From Phascolarctobacterium sp. (GTDB lineage Bacteria > Bacillota > Negativicutes > Acidaminococcales > Acidaminococcaceae), in contig QAMT01000002.1 of NCBI GenBank assembly GCA_003150755.1, positions 248,001-312,000 of the forward strand: a stretch of DNA of 64,000 bases. Reading direction: 5' to 3'. The translations under genes and the position numbers were made by a program. The notes under the pieces are model-generated. The model did not search any database, was not told the DNA's origin, and saw nothing but the letters and a program-made list of their open reading frames with translations. Positions 7,926 to 16,121 of the stretch are shown one piece after another; the stretch's first letter is position 1, and each line of letters starts with the position of its first letter.

Positions 7926-9950
7926 TCACTGCGAATATTTTAAATGCCAGTCTGCATATCCGTGGATTATGTAATTTGTCAGCGCATCGCAGTAACGGTC
8001 CTGCTCCGGCTCGTCCATTTTATCTTCAAAAGAAAAACCGTCGTTGTAATAATACGCTTTGCCGCCAAAATAACCCAGCGCATAAGGCAAATCAACAGCC
8101 CGCAAAAAATCGCGCCCCATAAAATCCTCCGGCGCTTCTATGCCCGCCAGAGCCAGCAGCGTCGGTGCCAGGTCAATCTGCGAAGCGTACTGTTCTTCGT
8201 CAAGCAAAGCAAACGGCGCCAGGTTTTTGCCTACAAAAATAAGCGGTATCGGCGCAATGCTGCGGCGCGAACGTTCATCCGTCACCAATTCTACATATTC
8301 GCCGCCAGAGTGCGGGTTATGGTCACTGGTAATTACAAACAGCGTGCGGTCATCCATCAGCCCGCGGCGCTCTGCTTCTTCAAAAAAGTTTTTAATAGTA
8401 TAGTTTACCCAGTAAATGCCGCGCACGGTTACGTATTTGTTGTCGCGCACGTTTTCAGGCATATCGGCGTAAGCCGTGCCGTAATAGGGGTAAGGCTGGT
8501 GCATATCCAGCGTTTTTACCACCAACAACATTTTATCGTTTTTGCCCTTTTCCAAAATATTCAGCGCTTCCTTATAAAGCACGTCGTTGTGATAACCCCA
8601 GCCGCTGGCCCCGGTGTAGCCTGCGTCCTCAAGGTATTCCTTTGCGTAGTATTCGCTCATGCCAAACTGCATGGGGTACTCGTGCAGCTCGTTGTTGTAA
8701 TAATGGCTCGAAGCATTCATAAAAACGCCGCGCCAGCCAGCCTGCTGCACGCTGCGGAAGATAGAAGGCTGCCCTGCGCCCTGCAAATCCGGGTCATAAA
8801 TAAGGTGCGAGCGGAAGGTAGCGTTTAGCCCCTGCGTGGTCGGCACAGCCGATGAATAATAATGGTCAAGGTGCGGATAATTTTCAAGCAGTTCATCAAG
8901 ATACGGCGTCGCCTCAGCCGGAATATTATCATTATAATAGTGCATGTAATCGCGGTGTACGGATTCCAGCACCAGCATAACAATTTTATCATAGCTGGCC
9001 TTCAGCTCCGGCTTTTGCTCATCCGGGCGCATAATGCCCAGTTCCTGCAAAACCTGCTCGTCCTTAACAGTCAGCTTGCGCTGCTCGATATGGCTGCGGC
9101 TGACGATTTTATCAGTGTCAAACAGCATTTTGCCCAAAAAGTTTACGTTTACAGGCGTCAAAAGCATTTCACGGTAGCTGGCGCGCGTTTTTTCGCTTTC
9201 AACCTCCGTCCACATGCCCATGTATTCCTTCATTACATACGCATTAAGATGCCCCATCACCATGTAGCCGATATTCAGAATCAGCGAAAATGCCGCCACG
9301 CACATCAGCGACCATACAAAATTCGGTTTCTTCTTCGTCGGCTTATTGACGCGGAACAAAAGCACAAGCACCACAAGCCCAGTGCCAATCAGCGCCAGCT
9401 TAAACGCGCCCATGCTGGTTAAAACGCCCTTTACCGCATATATATTAAGGTTGGCAAACAGCACGCTCTGCACGTGCATACTGGTCTGCCAAAAATAAAA
9501 GGCGTCAAAAATCATAATTACGGCAGATAAAAAATAAACGGCAAAATACACCGTTTTCATCGTACGCCCAACCCACTTATGGTAGCACATAGCCGTTACC
9601 AGCACCACCAGCAGGTTGTTATTAAGCCCCGTAAGAATGGCAAGCGTTGTTACCACGCCGCCGTCCAGGCGCAGCTGTTTAACCATAAAAAAGGTTATGC
9701 CCAGGTACAAAACGCCAGTTACAACAACCGGAAAATAACGCTTCACCCTATCGCGTATGCGCTTGCGGCGCAGATATAACAGCCCCGCCACGCCCAAAAG
9801 CAAAACATCACGCAAAAAACAGCTTACAGCCGTGTACCAAAACTCCATCTGCGGAAAAGGCACTATGCTTCTGTAAAATTTCCAGGATAAAAAATACTCT
9901 GCCGCAAAGGCAACGGCCATAAAAGCAAGCAGCCAATAACGTAATCTCAT
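7926..9950 (-). CDS. LTA synthase/phosphoglycerol transferase-like membrane sulfatase-fold protein
   Basis: About 674 residues. The N-terminal 200 or so residues form about five membrane helices. The C-terminal half is an extracytoplasmic alkaline-phosphatase/sulfatase-fold domain like LtaS, OpgB and EptA. Visible metal-site elements are MLVLESVHRDY, VPTTQGLNATFRS with the likely nucleophile threonine, TLDMHQPY, and ITSDHNPHSGG. Such enzymes transfer phosphoglycerol or phosphoethanolamine to envelope glycolipids. In a Negativicute the acceptor is unclear because true lipoteichoic acid is not expected. The ATG at 9950 is chosen over a GTG six bases upstream. It follows a lipid kinase and a GtrA gene, suggesting an envelope-glycolipid operon. 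Confidence 0.8.
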   Translation of the reverse strand: MRLRYWLLAFMAVAFAAEYFLSWKFYRSIVPFPQMEFWYTAVSCFLRDVLLLGVAGLLYLRRKRIRDRVKRYFPVVVTGVLYLGITFFMVKQLRLDGGVVTTLAILTGLNNNLLVVLVTAMCYHKWVGRTMKTVYFAVYFLSAVIMIFDAFYFWQTSMHVQSVLFANLNIYAVKGVLTSMGAFKLALIGTGLVVLVLLFRVNKPTKKKPNFVWSLMCVAAFSLILNIGYMVMGHLNAYVMKEYMGMWTEVESEKTRASYREMLLTPVNVNFLGKMLFDTDKIVSRSHIEQRKLTVKDEQVLQELGIMRPDEQKPELKASYDKIVMLVLESVHRDYMHYYNDNIPAEATPYLDELLENYPHLDHYYSSAVPTTQGLNATFRSHLIYDPDLQGAGQPSIFRSVQQAGWRGVFMNASSHYYNNELHEYPMQFGMSEYYAKEYLEDAGYTGASGWGYHNDVLYKEALNILEKGKNDKMLLVVKTLDMHQPYPYYGTAYADMPENVRDNKYVTVRGIYWVNYTIKNFFEEAERRGLMDDRTLFVITSDHNPHSGGEYVELVTDERSRRSIAPIPLIFVGKNLAPFALLDEEQYASQIDLAPTLLALAGIEAPEDFMGRDFLRAVDLPYALGYFGGKAYYYNDGFSFEDKMDEPEQDRYCDALTNYIIHGYADWHLKYSQ

Positions 9951-9962
9951 CGCCACCCCGCC

Positions 9963-10904
9963 TTACGCCAAAAAGTTTACTGCCTGCGGCATCATTTCAA
10001 TCAAAAGCGGCGTCGCCGTCACAACATCGCCGTCCAGCTCAGCCGGGAAACCGTCCACATTACATTCTATCGTCATAGTGTGCGCCTTTTTAACAATTAC
10101 GCCGCTTTCGCCTTCCAGCGACTCCATTAAAATCATCGCCGCATATCTTAAAAAGTCGGCACGCTTACTGCCGGTAAACAGCGCCACATCAAAATAATCG
10201 TTGGTAATGGCAGCCCCCTTAAACAGGCTGTAACGCCCTGCATAATAGCGGCTTTTGCCGATAATGACGGACGAAGCGTCATACCACTCGGGGTCGCCGT
10301 CAAACTTTACGCGGAACTTATACCGCCAGTTGCTCAGCAAAAGCTCCTTGCGCACCAGCTCGCCGCTTTGCACAACGTAAGCAAACGAGGACAAAAAACG
10401 TTTTTCAAGGGTTGAAACACTGTCAACAACCTTCGAATCAAAACCGATGCCCGCCACCGTCAGAAATGGATGGCCGTTGGCCTTGCCGATGCGCACCGGT
10501 TTAACCCTGCCCCTGCGTACACGCTGCACCCAGCGCTGGGCATCCGCCGGCATATCAAACTCCTTGGCAACAAGGTTTACCGTACCTGCCGGAAACACAC
10601 TTATAAACGGCATATAGCCGCAGCGGTTCAGCTCCGAAATCATTGCGCGCAGCGTACCGTCGCCGCCTGCAACAATCACCCAGTCATATTTTTCATCCTT
10701 AATTTTATCTGCCCAGTCGGCAAGTTTTTTAAACTCGCGCAGTTCGGTCAGCTCCACCCTGTTCGGCCCGATAATCGCCGTAAGGCGGCGTTTTAAATCC
10801 AGCACGCGCGAAAGCATACTCACAAAAATCTGCTTGCCGGAATTAGGATTATAAATGATAACAACTTTTTTTAAATTTTTAATTTCAATACCGTTAGTTT
10901 CCAT
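9963..10904 (-). CDS. Diacylglycerol/lipid kinase family protein
   Basis: About 313 residues with the DAGK catalytic domain signature: IIYNPNSGKQIF at the N-terminus and VVAGGDGTLRAMISEL for ATP binding, followed by the YegS/DgkB-type beta-sandwich. It would phosphorylate diacylglycerol or a related lipid at the membrane face. The neighbouring phosphoglycerol-transferase-like enzyme would release diacylglycerol, so a recycling role is plausible. The ATG at 10904 has GGGTG at good distance; an upstream GTG is possible. Confidence 0.85.
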   Translation of the reverse strand: METNGIEIKNLKKVVIIYNPNSGKQIFVSMLSRVLDLKRRLTAIIGPNRVELTELREFKKLADWADKIKDEKYDWVIVAGGDGTLRAMISELNRCGYMPFISVFPAGTVNLVAKEFDMPADAQRWVQRVRRGRVKPVRIGKANGHPFLTVAGIGFDSKVVDSVSTLEKRFLSSFAYVVQSGELVRKELLLSNWRYKFRVKFDGDPEWYDASSVIIGKSRYYAGRYSLFKGAAITNDYFDVALFTGSKRADFLRYAAMILMESLEGESGVIVKKAHTMTIECNVDGFPAELDGDVVTATPLLIEMMPQAVNFLA

Positions 10905-10916
10905 TTTCAGCACACC

Positions 10917-11330
10917 CTAAAAAATCCATTTTTTGCGCGCCAGATAGTTCCACACAACGACGATGCACGTCGCCGCAATTTTAGATAATAACCCTGGCAT
11001 ATCAAAAAGCCCAACAAAAATATACATTAAAAGCAGGTTAAACAAAAGCCCCATGCCGCTGACAAGGAACACCAGACTAAGCTCCTTGGCTTTGCCATAA
11101 CGCACCCCGCTTGTAAAAACAAGGATATTGCACATAAAATAGTGGTACAGCGTCGATAAAAAATACGCCAGCGCCGTTGCAGCCAGGTAATTGATGCCTG
11201 CCGCCATGTTAAAGGCATAAAAAAACGCCCACTCAATCAGCGCCGCAGTGCCGCCCACAAACAAATATAAAATTATCTTAACAAACTCGTTGTTTGTATA
11301 ATCAAAACCAAACAAAACCTTTTTATCCAT
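10917..11330 (-). CDS. GtrA family membrane protein
   Basis: 137 residues with four predicted membrane helices and the GtrA pattern (FVGGTAALIEWAFFYAF near residue 25, then a basic C-terminus ending RKKWIF). GtrA proteins help move lipid-linked sugars across the membrane for modification of surface polysaccharides. It has an AAGGAG ribosome site and is the first gene of a GtrA, lipid kinase, LTA-synthase-like set with gaps of only 12 bases. Confidence 0.85.
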   Translation of the reverse strand: MDKKVLFGFDYTNNEFVKIILYLFVGGTAALIEWAFFYAFNMAAGINYLAATALAYFLSTLYHYFMCNILVFTSGVRYGKAKELSLVFLVSGMGLLFNLLLMYIFVGLFDMPGLLSKIAATCIVVVWNYLARKKWIF

Positions 11331-11396
11331 TTAACAATCTCCTTGACGTATTATTATAGCATTTTTTACATTTTAGTTAAAGATATAACGCAAAAA

Positions 11397-11432
11397 TAAA
11401 ACCACCGGCGCAAAACCGATGGTTTTATAATT
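11397..11432 (-). terminator. Terminator after the universal stress protein gene
   Basis: Stem AAACCAccGG/CCgaTGGTTT with A- and T-rich flanks on both sides, directly after the uspA-like stop codon on the minus strand. Confidence 0.6.
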
Positions 11433-11449
11433 AGATAGTTTTACAATTA

Positions 11450-11884
11450 TTATTTCACGATAACAACAGGCACCTTGGCATAATGCACAATGTGGTTGCT
11501 GACGCTGCCGAGCAAAAGCTCTTTAATGCCGGACAAACCGCGCGAGCCCATTACAATCGTATCGGCGCCATATTTTTCGGCAGCCGCCAAAATCATTTCG
11601 GGCGGATAGCCAACTTCATATTTATATTCCGCTTTAATGCCAGGGTCAAGGCGGTCCTTAGCCTGAGCCAGAATTTTGTCGCCCAGGTCATCAAGCCCCG
11701 AAACCTCCGTTGCCAGAAGCGGGTCATCCATATCATACATAGCCAGCAGCGCACCGCTGTCGCTGGGTTTAAGCGCCGTATAAACAAACAACGAAGCATT
11801 CATTCCCTTAGCAAGCTCTGCCGCATAATCCAATGCTTTCCAGGCATGCTCACTGCCGTCAATTGCAACAAAAATCTTTTTCAT
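11450..11884 (-). CDS. Universal stress protein, UspA family
   Basis: 144 residues, a single Usp domain. The ATP-binding signature G-x2-G-x9-G-S is present as GSRGLSGIKELLLGSVS near the C-terminus, and the N-terminus MKKIFVAIDGSEHAWKAL is canonical, so this is an ATP-binding type protein. It is cytoplasmic and monocistronic, with its own terminator. Partner and trigger are not readable. Confidence 0.92.
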   Translation of the reverse strand: MKKIFVAIDGSEHAWKALDYAAELAKGMNASLFVYTALKPSDSGALLAMYDMDDPLLATEVSGLDDLGDKILAQAKDRLDPGIKAEYKYEVGYPPEMILAAAEKYGADTIVMGSRGLSGIKELLLGSVSNHIVHYAKVPVVIVK

Positions 11885-12008
11885 AACAAACGCCTCCTTA
11901 AATAAGCGAAGCCATAAAACCCAAACCGAAAGTTTCCGGTTTTCACTTATAATGTACCATTATTTCACATTATTGTCAAAAAAATACAAACGTAAGTTAA
12001 AAAATAAA

Positions 12009-12043
12009 AAGCACTCCATCATAAAATGAAGTGCTTAATTTTT
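12009..12043 (-). terminator. Terminator next to the left attachment copy
   Basis: Stem AAGCACTcCAT/ATGaAGTGCTT with T run on the minus strand. It lies directly downstream of the truncated tRNA-Thr copy in the tRNA direction, so it is probably the original tRNA-Thr terminator displaced by island insertion. Confidence 0.55.
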
Positions 12044-12077
12044 ATTGGAGCCACAAACAGGACTCGAACCTGCGACC
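12039..12077 (-). repeat. Left direct repeat: 3' fragment of tRNA-Thr (attachment site)
   Basis: 39 bases identical to 15413-15451, covering the CCA end, acceptor 3' strand and T arm of the tRNA-Thr gene at 15420-15495, after which the sequence diverges into AT-rich DNA. It cannot be a tRNA because the anticodon and D arms are missing. A truncated tRNA copy at the far edge of an AT-rich block is the classic sign of site-specific integration at a tRNA 3' end. Confidence 0.85.
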
Positions 12078-12320
12078 GACTTAATTTATTTTGGCGTTTT
12101 GCTTATCCTTACAAATAAATATTGCTCTGTTTATTTTGTTGTATTTTAACTTATTTTTATTGTATAATAAACTTAAAATGCGGAAAAAATAAATTAAATA
12201 ATCCCACTCACATTTTTTACTGATTAAAACATAAACAAAATTTAAATTATTGGTAAAGTAATATAAGCATGAATAAAATATAATGTATTGATTTATTTCA
12301 ACACAGAAAGGAAAGCTAAT

Positions 12321-12974
12321 ATGAAATTCAATCCATCTACTATGTTTTCTGTCTTTGAAAATGGACGCAGCAAGTTTAATACAAGTTCAGATTCTTTACA
12401 ATGGTCAAAAGCCACAAAAAGTTCTTTAGAACAATACGAACAACAGCCGACAGATTTAGATTATTATCTGCGGGCTGCATGGAAAATGCTTTCTCTATTC
12501 CCACAAGATAAAATTTACAATCAAGATTTAATGCGTTCGGCTATTGAATTTATTGGAATGAAAATTAGCGCAGGCGAGAATTTAAAAGTTACAAGAATTA
12601 AATTTGCTAAAATTTACGGCGAATTAAATTTATTTTATCTTGAAATCGCGAGTGAAGGCGTAGCAACTTTTCCACGCTCCTATACTCATATTGTTAAAAA
12701 CAAAAAATCTAAGAAAAAAATAATAAAAAAGGCTTCTACTGTAAAATTGAAAAAGCAAAAATGGAACGAAGAAATATTAATGGGTACTATAAATACAGAA
12801 GAATTGCCTAACACTACTATTTCTTTATGTAAGTCTGATGATGAAAAATCAATAGTTATAGCAAAAGGCAAACCTATAACAGAAATATTTACTATTCCTT
12901 TAAAATCCGCCCAATCAATAATTGTAACTGTTGAAAGCGCTATAACTCAAGCTAAAAAATTAGGTTGGTTATAA
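12321..12974 (+). CDS. Hypothetical protein of the tRNA-Thr island, operon gene 1
   Basis: 217 residues; family not recognised. It is hydrophilic and lysine-rich with no signal peptide or membrane segment. The first third has aromatic-rich helices (DLDYYLRAAWKMLSLFP). A low-complexity lysine run near residue 130 (KNKKSKKKIIKK) separates it from a C-terminal part with alternating beta-type segments. The ATG at 12321 follows AAAGGAAAG. Very AT-rich codon use unlike the flanking chromosome marks it as acquired. It is followed at 63 bases by a second unknown gene, so the two probably act together. Confidence 0.7.
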   Translation: MKFNPSTMFSVFENGRSKFNTSSDSLQWSKATKSSLEQYEQQPTDLDYYLRAAWKMLSLFPQDKIYNQDLMRSAIEFIGMKISAGENLKVTRIKFAKIYGELNLFYLEIASEGVATFPRSYTHIVKNKKSKKKIIKKASTVKLKKQKWNEEILMGTINTEELPNTTISLCKSDDEKSIVIAKGKPITEIFTIPLKSAQSIIVTVESAITQAKKLGWL

Positions 12975-13037
12975 CTAAATGAGTTCGTACAAAAGTAAAA
13001 AGTGATTTTATAAATTTATTTTTAAGGAAGATTGGAC

Positions 13038-13790
13038 ATGAGACGCTTTTATCAATATGCATACCATCCAAAACAACCTAAAACACAAAATACAAAATCA
13101 AATTTATACCGCACTTTTTACCCGATAATAAATGATTTGCATATTAAATTTTTTAATTTAAATCCTGAAACATTACACCATGTACTCATTGCCTATCGTA
13201 ACAACTATGGCTTTTCTGCTTATGATTATGCTGTAAAAACATATCCTTATTGGAAACGTGGTTCCACAGAATTATCCGCAAAAACATTTTTCAGAATTAT
13301 AAACGTTCTGCCAAATTTTATGACTATCGACGAACGTATTACAATGTTAAAAAAATTATATACATATCATAAGCCGTATATACGGCAAACACATAGGCAA
13401 ATTACTACAGATTGGATGAATTTTAATAATGTATTAAATAATATTGAAGTTGAAATCAAAAATAACTTCAAGACAGACAGTGAAAAATATTATTCTCTAT
13501 CACAATTGCCTCAAGATGTTATAAATGCTGCCGAATGGTTGTGCAAAAATGATATGTTATTAGCACAAAAAATTCATTCTGATTTTGCTATGGCTAAATT
13601 CAAAGAATATACTATATCAGCACTAAAAGATTTAAATTTATTCCAAGAAAAGTGTCTTGATATGTATAATAAAAACTTAATCTATCAAGACATTGATATT
13701 ACAATAAATTTCCCTATGTATAAATTATATATAAAAATCACAAAAACGAAAAAAACATTTTTTCAATCAATTGTTGATTTCTTTAGGTAA
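13038..13790 (+). CDS. Hypothetical protein of the tRNA-Thr island, operon gene 2
   Basis: 250 residues; family not recognised. It is mostly helical, rich in Tyr, Asn and Lys, with no signal peptide. The very C-terminus is basic and aromatic (KTKKTFFQSIVDFFR) and could be an amphipathic membrane-contact helix. The ATG at 13038 is chosen because AAGGAAG lies 7 bases upstream. Gene 3 begins 12 bases after it, so genes 1-3 form one transcription unit. AT-rich like its neighbours. Function cannot be assigned. Confidence 0.7.
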   Translation: MRRFYQYAYHPKQPKTQNTKSNLYRTFYPIINDLHIKFFNLNPETLHHVLIAYRNNYGFSAYDYAVKTYPYWKRGSTELSAKTFFRIINVLPNFMTIDERITMLKKLYTYHKPYIRQTHRQITTDWMNFNNVLNNIEVEIKNNFKTDSEKYYSLSQLPQDVINAAEWLCKNDMLLAQKIHSDFAMAKFKEYTISALKDLNLFQEKCLDMYNKNLIYQDIDITINFPMYKLYIKITKTKKTFFQSIVDFFR

Positions 13791-13802
13791 ACGGAGGTCA
13801 TT

Positions 13803-14360
13803 ATGAGCAACAATCAAATTCAAAAAGTTAATAATACTCCTACTACATTTTCAGACGACTTATTATCTGCCAAGTTTCAAAATTTGCCAGAAGATATGCA
13901 AAATGCATTAGCAAAAATGGTCGCTGAAGAAAAAATAAAATTAGACACTCAAGTAACACAGGATATGATAAAGCACCGCAACGCTCAATTGGATATTGAT
14001 AAACATATAAACGTGGCACACGAATTGGCACGAGAAAATGGTGTAAAAAGAGCTGATAAAATTGTTTCAGATGTTAAAACCGCATCCGGTAATATGCGAA
14101 TTGAAAGTAAATCTGGCTCTTGTTATGTCGCAACAGCCACATACCAAAATAAAAATCATCCTAATGTTATTATTTTAAGAGATTTTAGAGATAGATTTTT
14201 AGCTAAAACTTTTACAGGAAAATGTTTTATAAAATTTTATTATACCTTTGGTCCTTATTTAGCAATATTACCAAATAAGTTTAATAGCATAAGAACTATT
14301 TCAAAAATATGTTTAGATAAAATAGTCCATAAGATTTTACTAAAATATTATATAAAATAA
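13803..14360 (+). CDS. CFI-box-CTERM domain protein, operon gene 3
   Basis: 185 residues. The C-terminal half from about residue 105 matches the CFI-box-CTERM domain: SGSCYVATATY, then HPNVIILRDFRDRFL, then FIKFYYTFGPYLA, normally a C-terminal module on diverse bacterial proteins. The N-terminal 100 residues are charged and probably helical or coiled-coil. It has an excellent ACGGAGG ribosome site and follows gene 2 by 12 bases. The module's biochemical role is not established as far as I know. The conserved cysteine in GSCY and the aromatic segments suggest modification or membrane contact, which is inference. Confidence 0.65.
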   Translation: MSNNQIQKVNNTPTTFSDDLLSAKFQNLPEDMQNALAKMVAEEKIKLDTQVTQDMIKHRNAQLDIDKHINVAHELARENGVKRADKIVSDVKTASGNMRIESKSGSCYVATATYQNKNHPNVIILRDFRDRFLAKTFTGKCFIKFYYTFGPYLAILPNKFNSIRTISKICLDKIVHKILLKYYIK

Positions 14361-14434
14361 TCTGTTATAATTATTTTCAACCTGTATAAATAAAAACATC
14401 TAGAACTAACTATAATATTTTCTTGCATTATTAC

Positions 14435-14470
14435 AAAAAAATCCGCGTTTATCAAAAACACGGATTTTTT
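14435..14470 (+). terminator. Terminator after the island operon
   Basis: Stem AAAAAATCCGcGTTT/AAACaCGGATTTTTT, symmetrical enough to work in both directions. It separates the three-gene operon from the KilA-N gene. Confidence 0.8.
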
Positions 14471-14502
14471 ATTATGATAATTCTTTGGAAAGGAAAACAG
14501 CT

Positions 14503-15357
14503 ATGACAATTATTAAAAGCACTATTAACGCCAACGGCGTTGAAATACGGGTAAATACTACTAATGAAGCAGATTACATTTCATTAACAGATATAGCACG
14601 AAAAAGAGATGCAGAAAATCCACGATATATCATTCAAAACTGGATGCGAAACAGAAGCACCGTTTCGTTTTTAGGATTATGGGAAGAACTAAATAATCCT
14701 AATTTTAAACGTGTCGAATTCGACGCGTTTAAAAATGAAGCTGGCGATAACGGCTTTGTTTTAACTCCGCAAAAATGGATTGCCGCTACAAATGCTATCG
14801 GCATCATTTCTAAATCCGGCCGCTATGGCGGCACCTATGCCCACAGCGATATTGCCTTTGAATTTGCTTCATGGATTTCGCCGGAATTTAAATTATACAT
14901 CATAAAAGATTATCAGCGTTTAAAATCCGATGAAAGCCATGCTAAGGCTATTGAATGGAACGTAAAGCGCGAGATTGCCAAAACCAATTACCGAATACAC
15001 ACTGACGCTGTAAAAGAAAATTTAATTCCACCGACACTCAGCAAAGCACAAATTTCTTATACTTATGCCAGTGAAGCAGATGTTATAAATACCGCATTGT
15101 TTGGCTTAACAGCTAAGCACTGGCGGCAACTGCATCCGGATGCTAAAGGCAATATCCGCGATAATGCTACTATTGAACAGTTAATAGTCTTGGCTAACCT
15201 CGAAAGCCTGAATGCAGTTTTAATTGCGGACAAGCTGCCGCAGGCAGACCGTTTATTCCGTCTTAACCAGGTTGCCATTTTTCAATTACAATCATTGCTG
15301 AAAGAACCTATTAAAAGTATCGGAAACTTAAAAGCGCTGCAAGATAAAAATAATTAA
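14503..15357 (+). CDS. KilA-N domain protein
   Basis: 284 residues. The KilA-N DNA-binding-type domain covers roughly residues 1-140, with the typical YISLTDIARKRDAENPRYII start, NWMRNR, and the SGRYGGTYAHSDIAFEFASWISPEFKLY block. The C-terminal half is helical. KilA-N proteins are common in phages and integrated elements and are thought to bind nucleic acid. The ATG at 14503 follows AAAGGAAAA. It is the gene closest to the intact tRNA-Thr, the position an integrase usually holds. The middle and end of the gene have near-host base composition, unlike the preceding operon. Confidence 0.85.
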   Translation: MTIIKSTINANGVEIRVNTTNEADYISLTDIARKRDAENPRYIIQNWMRNRSTVSFLGLWEELNNPNFKRVEFDAFKNEAGDNGFVLTPQKWIAATNAIGIISKSGRYGGTYAHSDIAFEFASWISPEFKLYIIKDYQRLKSDESHAKAIEWNVKREIAKTNYRIHTDAVKENLIPPTLSKAQISYTYASEADVINTALFGLTAKHWRQLHPDAKGNIRDNATIEQLIVLANLESLNAVLIADKLPQADRLFRLNQVAIFQLQSLLKEPIKSIGNLKALQDKNN

Positions 15358-15383
15358 AAGCATCGTTTAACATAAAAACAAAA

Positions 15384-15417
15384 AAGCCGTGGAAAACACT
15401 CCACGGCTTGATTTTTT
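15384..15417 (+). terminator. Bidirectional terminator between the KilA-N gene and tRNA-Thr
   Basis: Stem AAGCCGTGGA/TCCACGGCTT with T-rich tails. It can end both the KilA-N transcript and the tRNA transcript arriving from the right. Confidence 0.75.
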
Positions 15418-15451
15418 ATTGGAGCCACAAACAGGACTCGAACCTGCGACC
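15413..15451 (-). repeat. Right direct repeat within tRNA-Thr (attachment site)
   Basis: 39 bases identical to 12039-12077. It includes the 3' part of the intact tRNA gene, so integration kept the tRNA functional. Confidence 0.85.
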
Positions 15452-15495
15452 CTCTCATTACGAATGAGATGCTCTACCAACTGAGCTATTGTGGC
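15420..15495 (-). tRNA. tRNA-Thr (CGT anticodon)
   Basis: A 76-base cloverleaf on the minus strand: acceptor GCCACAA pairs with the 3' strand before TCCA, the D arm holds AGTTGGTAGAGC, the anticodon stem TCTCA/TGAGA encloses loop TTCGTAA with anticodon CGT, and the T arm contains GGTTCGAGTCC. The CCA end is encoded. It reads ACG threonine codons. Confidence 0.95.
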
Positions 15496-15550
15496 TTAAC
15501 GGCAATATTATAATACAAAAGCAGCCGGTTTGGCAAGTGCCAAATTTGTA

Positions 15551-15946
15551 TTATTCCGCAGCTTTTTCAGCCTCTGCTGCTTTTTTGGGTTTACGGCCGC
15601 GGCGTTTGGGTTCGCCGGCATAACCGTTCTTTTTAACAACTTTAATAAGCTCGGTAATAAAATGCAATTCCTGTGCAGTGCAATCCTGCAGCAAATCTGC
15701 CAGTTCGTTCTGGAAGATTTTTTCGCTGCGTTTAATGTTATCGCACAAAAGCTCATCAACAGATACATCAAGCACATTAGCCAGATGAATGATGGTCGGC
15801 AGGCCCAGTTTGGTATTGCCGGTTTCAATATTGCTGATATGAGGGGTGGAAAGGCCGATCAGATTGGCGATATAGCCCTGGGTTACGCCTTTACGTGCAC
15901 GTGCAGCTTTGATTCTTACTCCAATCGCTTTATAGTTAATATCCAT
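15551..15946 (-). CDS. XRE family transcriptional regulator with basic AT-hook-like tail
   Basis: 131 residues. The N-terminal Cro/CI-type helix-turn-helix (IKAARARKGVTQGYIANLIGLS...HISNIETG) is followed by a helical segment and a C-terminal basic stretch with RRGRKPKK, an AT-hook-like core. It is a likely repressor or nucleoid-linked regulator, transcribed alone. It sits just outside the tRNA-Thr gene, so it is not part of the island by position. Confidence 0.85.
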   Translation of the reverse strand: MDINYKAIGVRIKAARARKGVTQGYIANLIGLSTPHISNIETGNTKLGLPTIIHLANVLDVSVDELLCDNIKRSEKIFQNELADLLQDCTAQELHFITELIKVVKKNGYAGEPKRRGRKPKKAAEAEKAAE

Positions 15947-16121
15947 ATTCCCAACTCCTTTTTGATTTATTCCGACACGTACCTGCTGCTTTTAGATAAA
16001 CATGTGGTTTAAATTTTGGCAAAACTCCAATTTTTAGAGCTTATTATATTATATCCTAATAATTGCTTTTAGGCAATGCTAAAAACAATAAATTTATAAA
16101 AAAATTGTTATAATAACTATT

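Larger units (their letters stand above)
12078..15412. mobile_element. AT-rich genomic island at tRNA-Thr, integrase absent
   Basis: About 3.3 kb between the 39-bp tRNA direct repeats. Base composition is far more AT-rich than the flanks except in the last kilobase, where it approaches host composition. It holds a three-gene rightward operon of unknown function (12321-14360) and a KilA-N gene (14503-15357). No integrase, recombinase, relaxase or replication gene is visible. It may be a remnant, or a satellite moved by another element's integrase. The first 240 bases (12078-12320) hold no gene but include a promoter-like TATAAT at 12163-12168. Confidence 0.75.

Noticed and set aside
7944..8828. 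294-codon plus-strand frame opposite the sulfatase-fold gene
   Set aside because: Shadow frame; the minus-strand protein has clear membrane and catalytic motifs.
12039..12077. Possible second tRNA-Thr gene
   Set aside because: Only the 3' third matches; D arm and anticodon arm are missing, so it is a duplicated attachment site.
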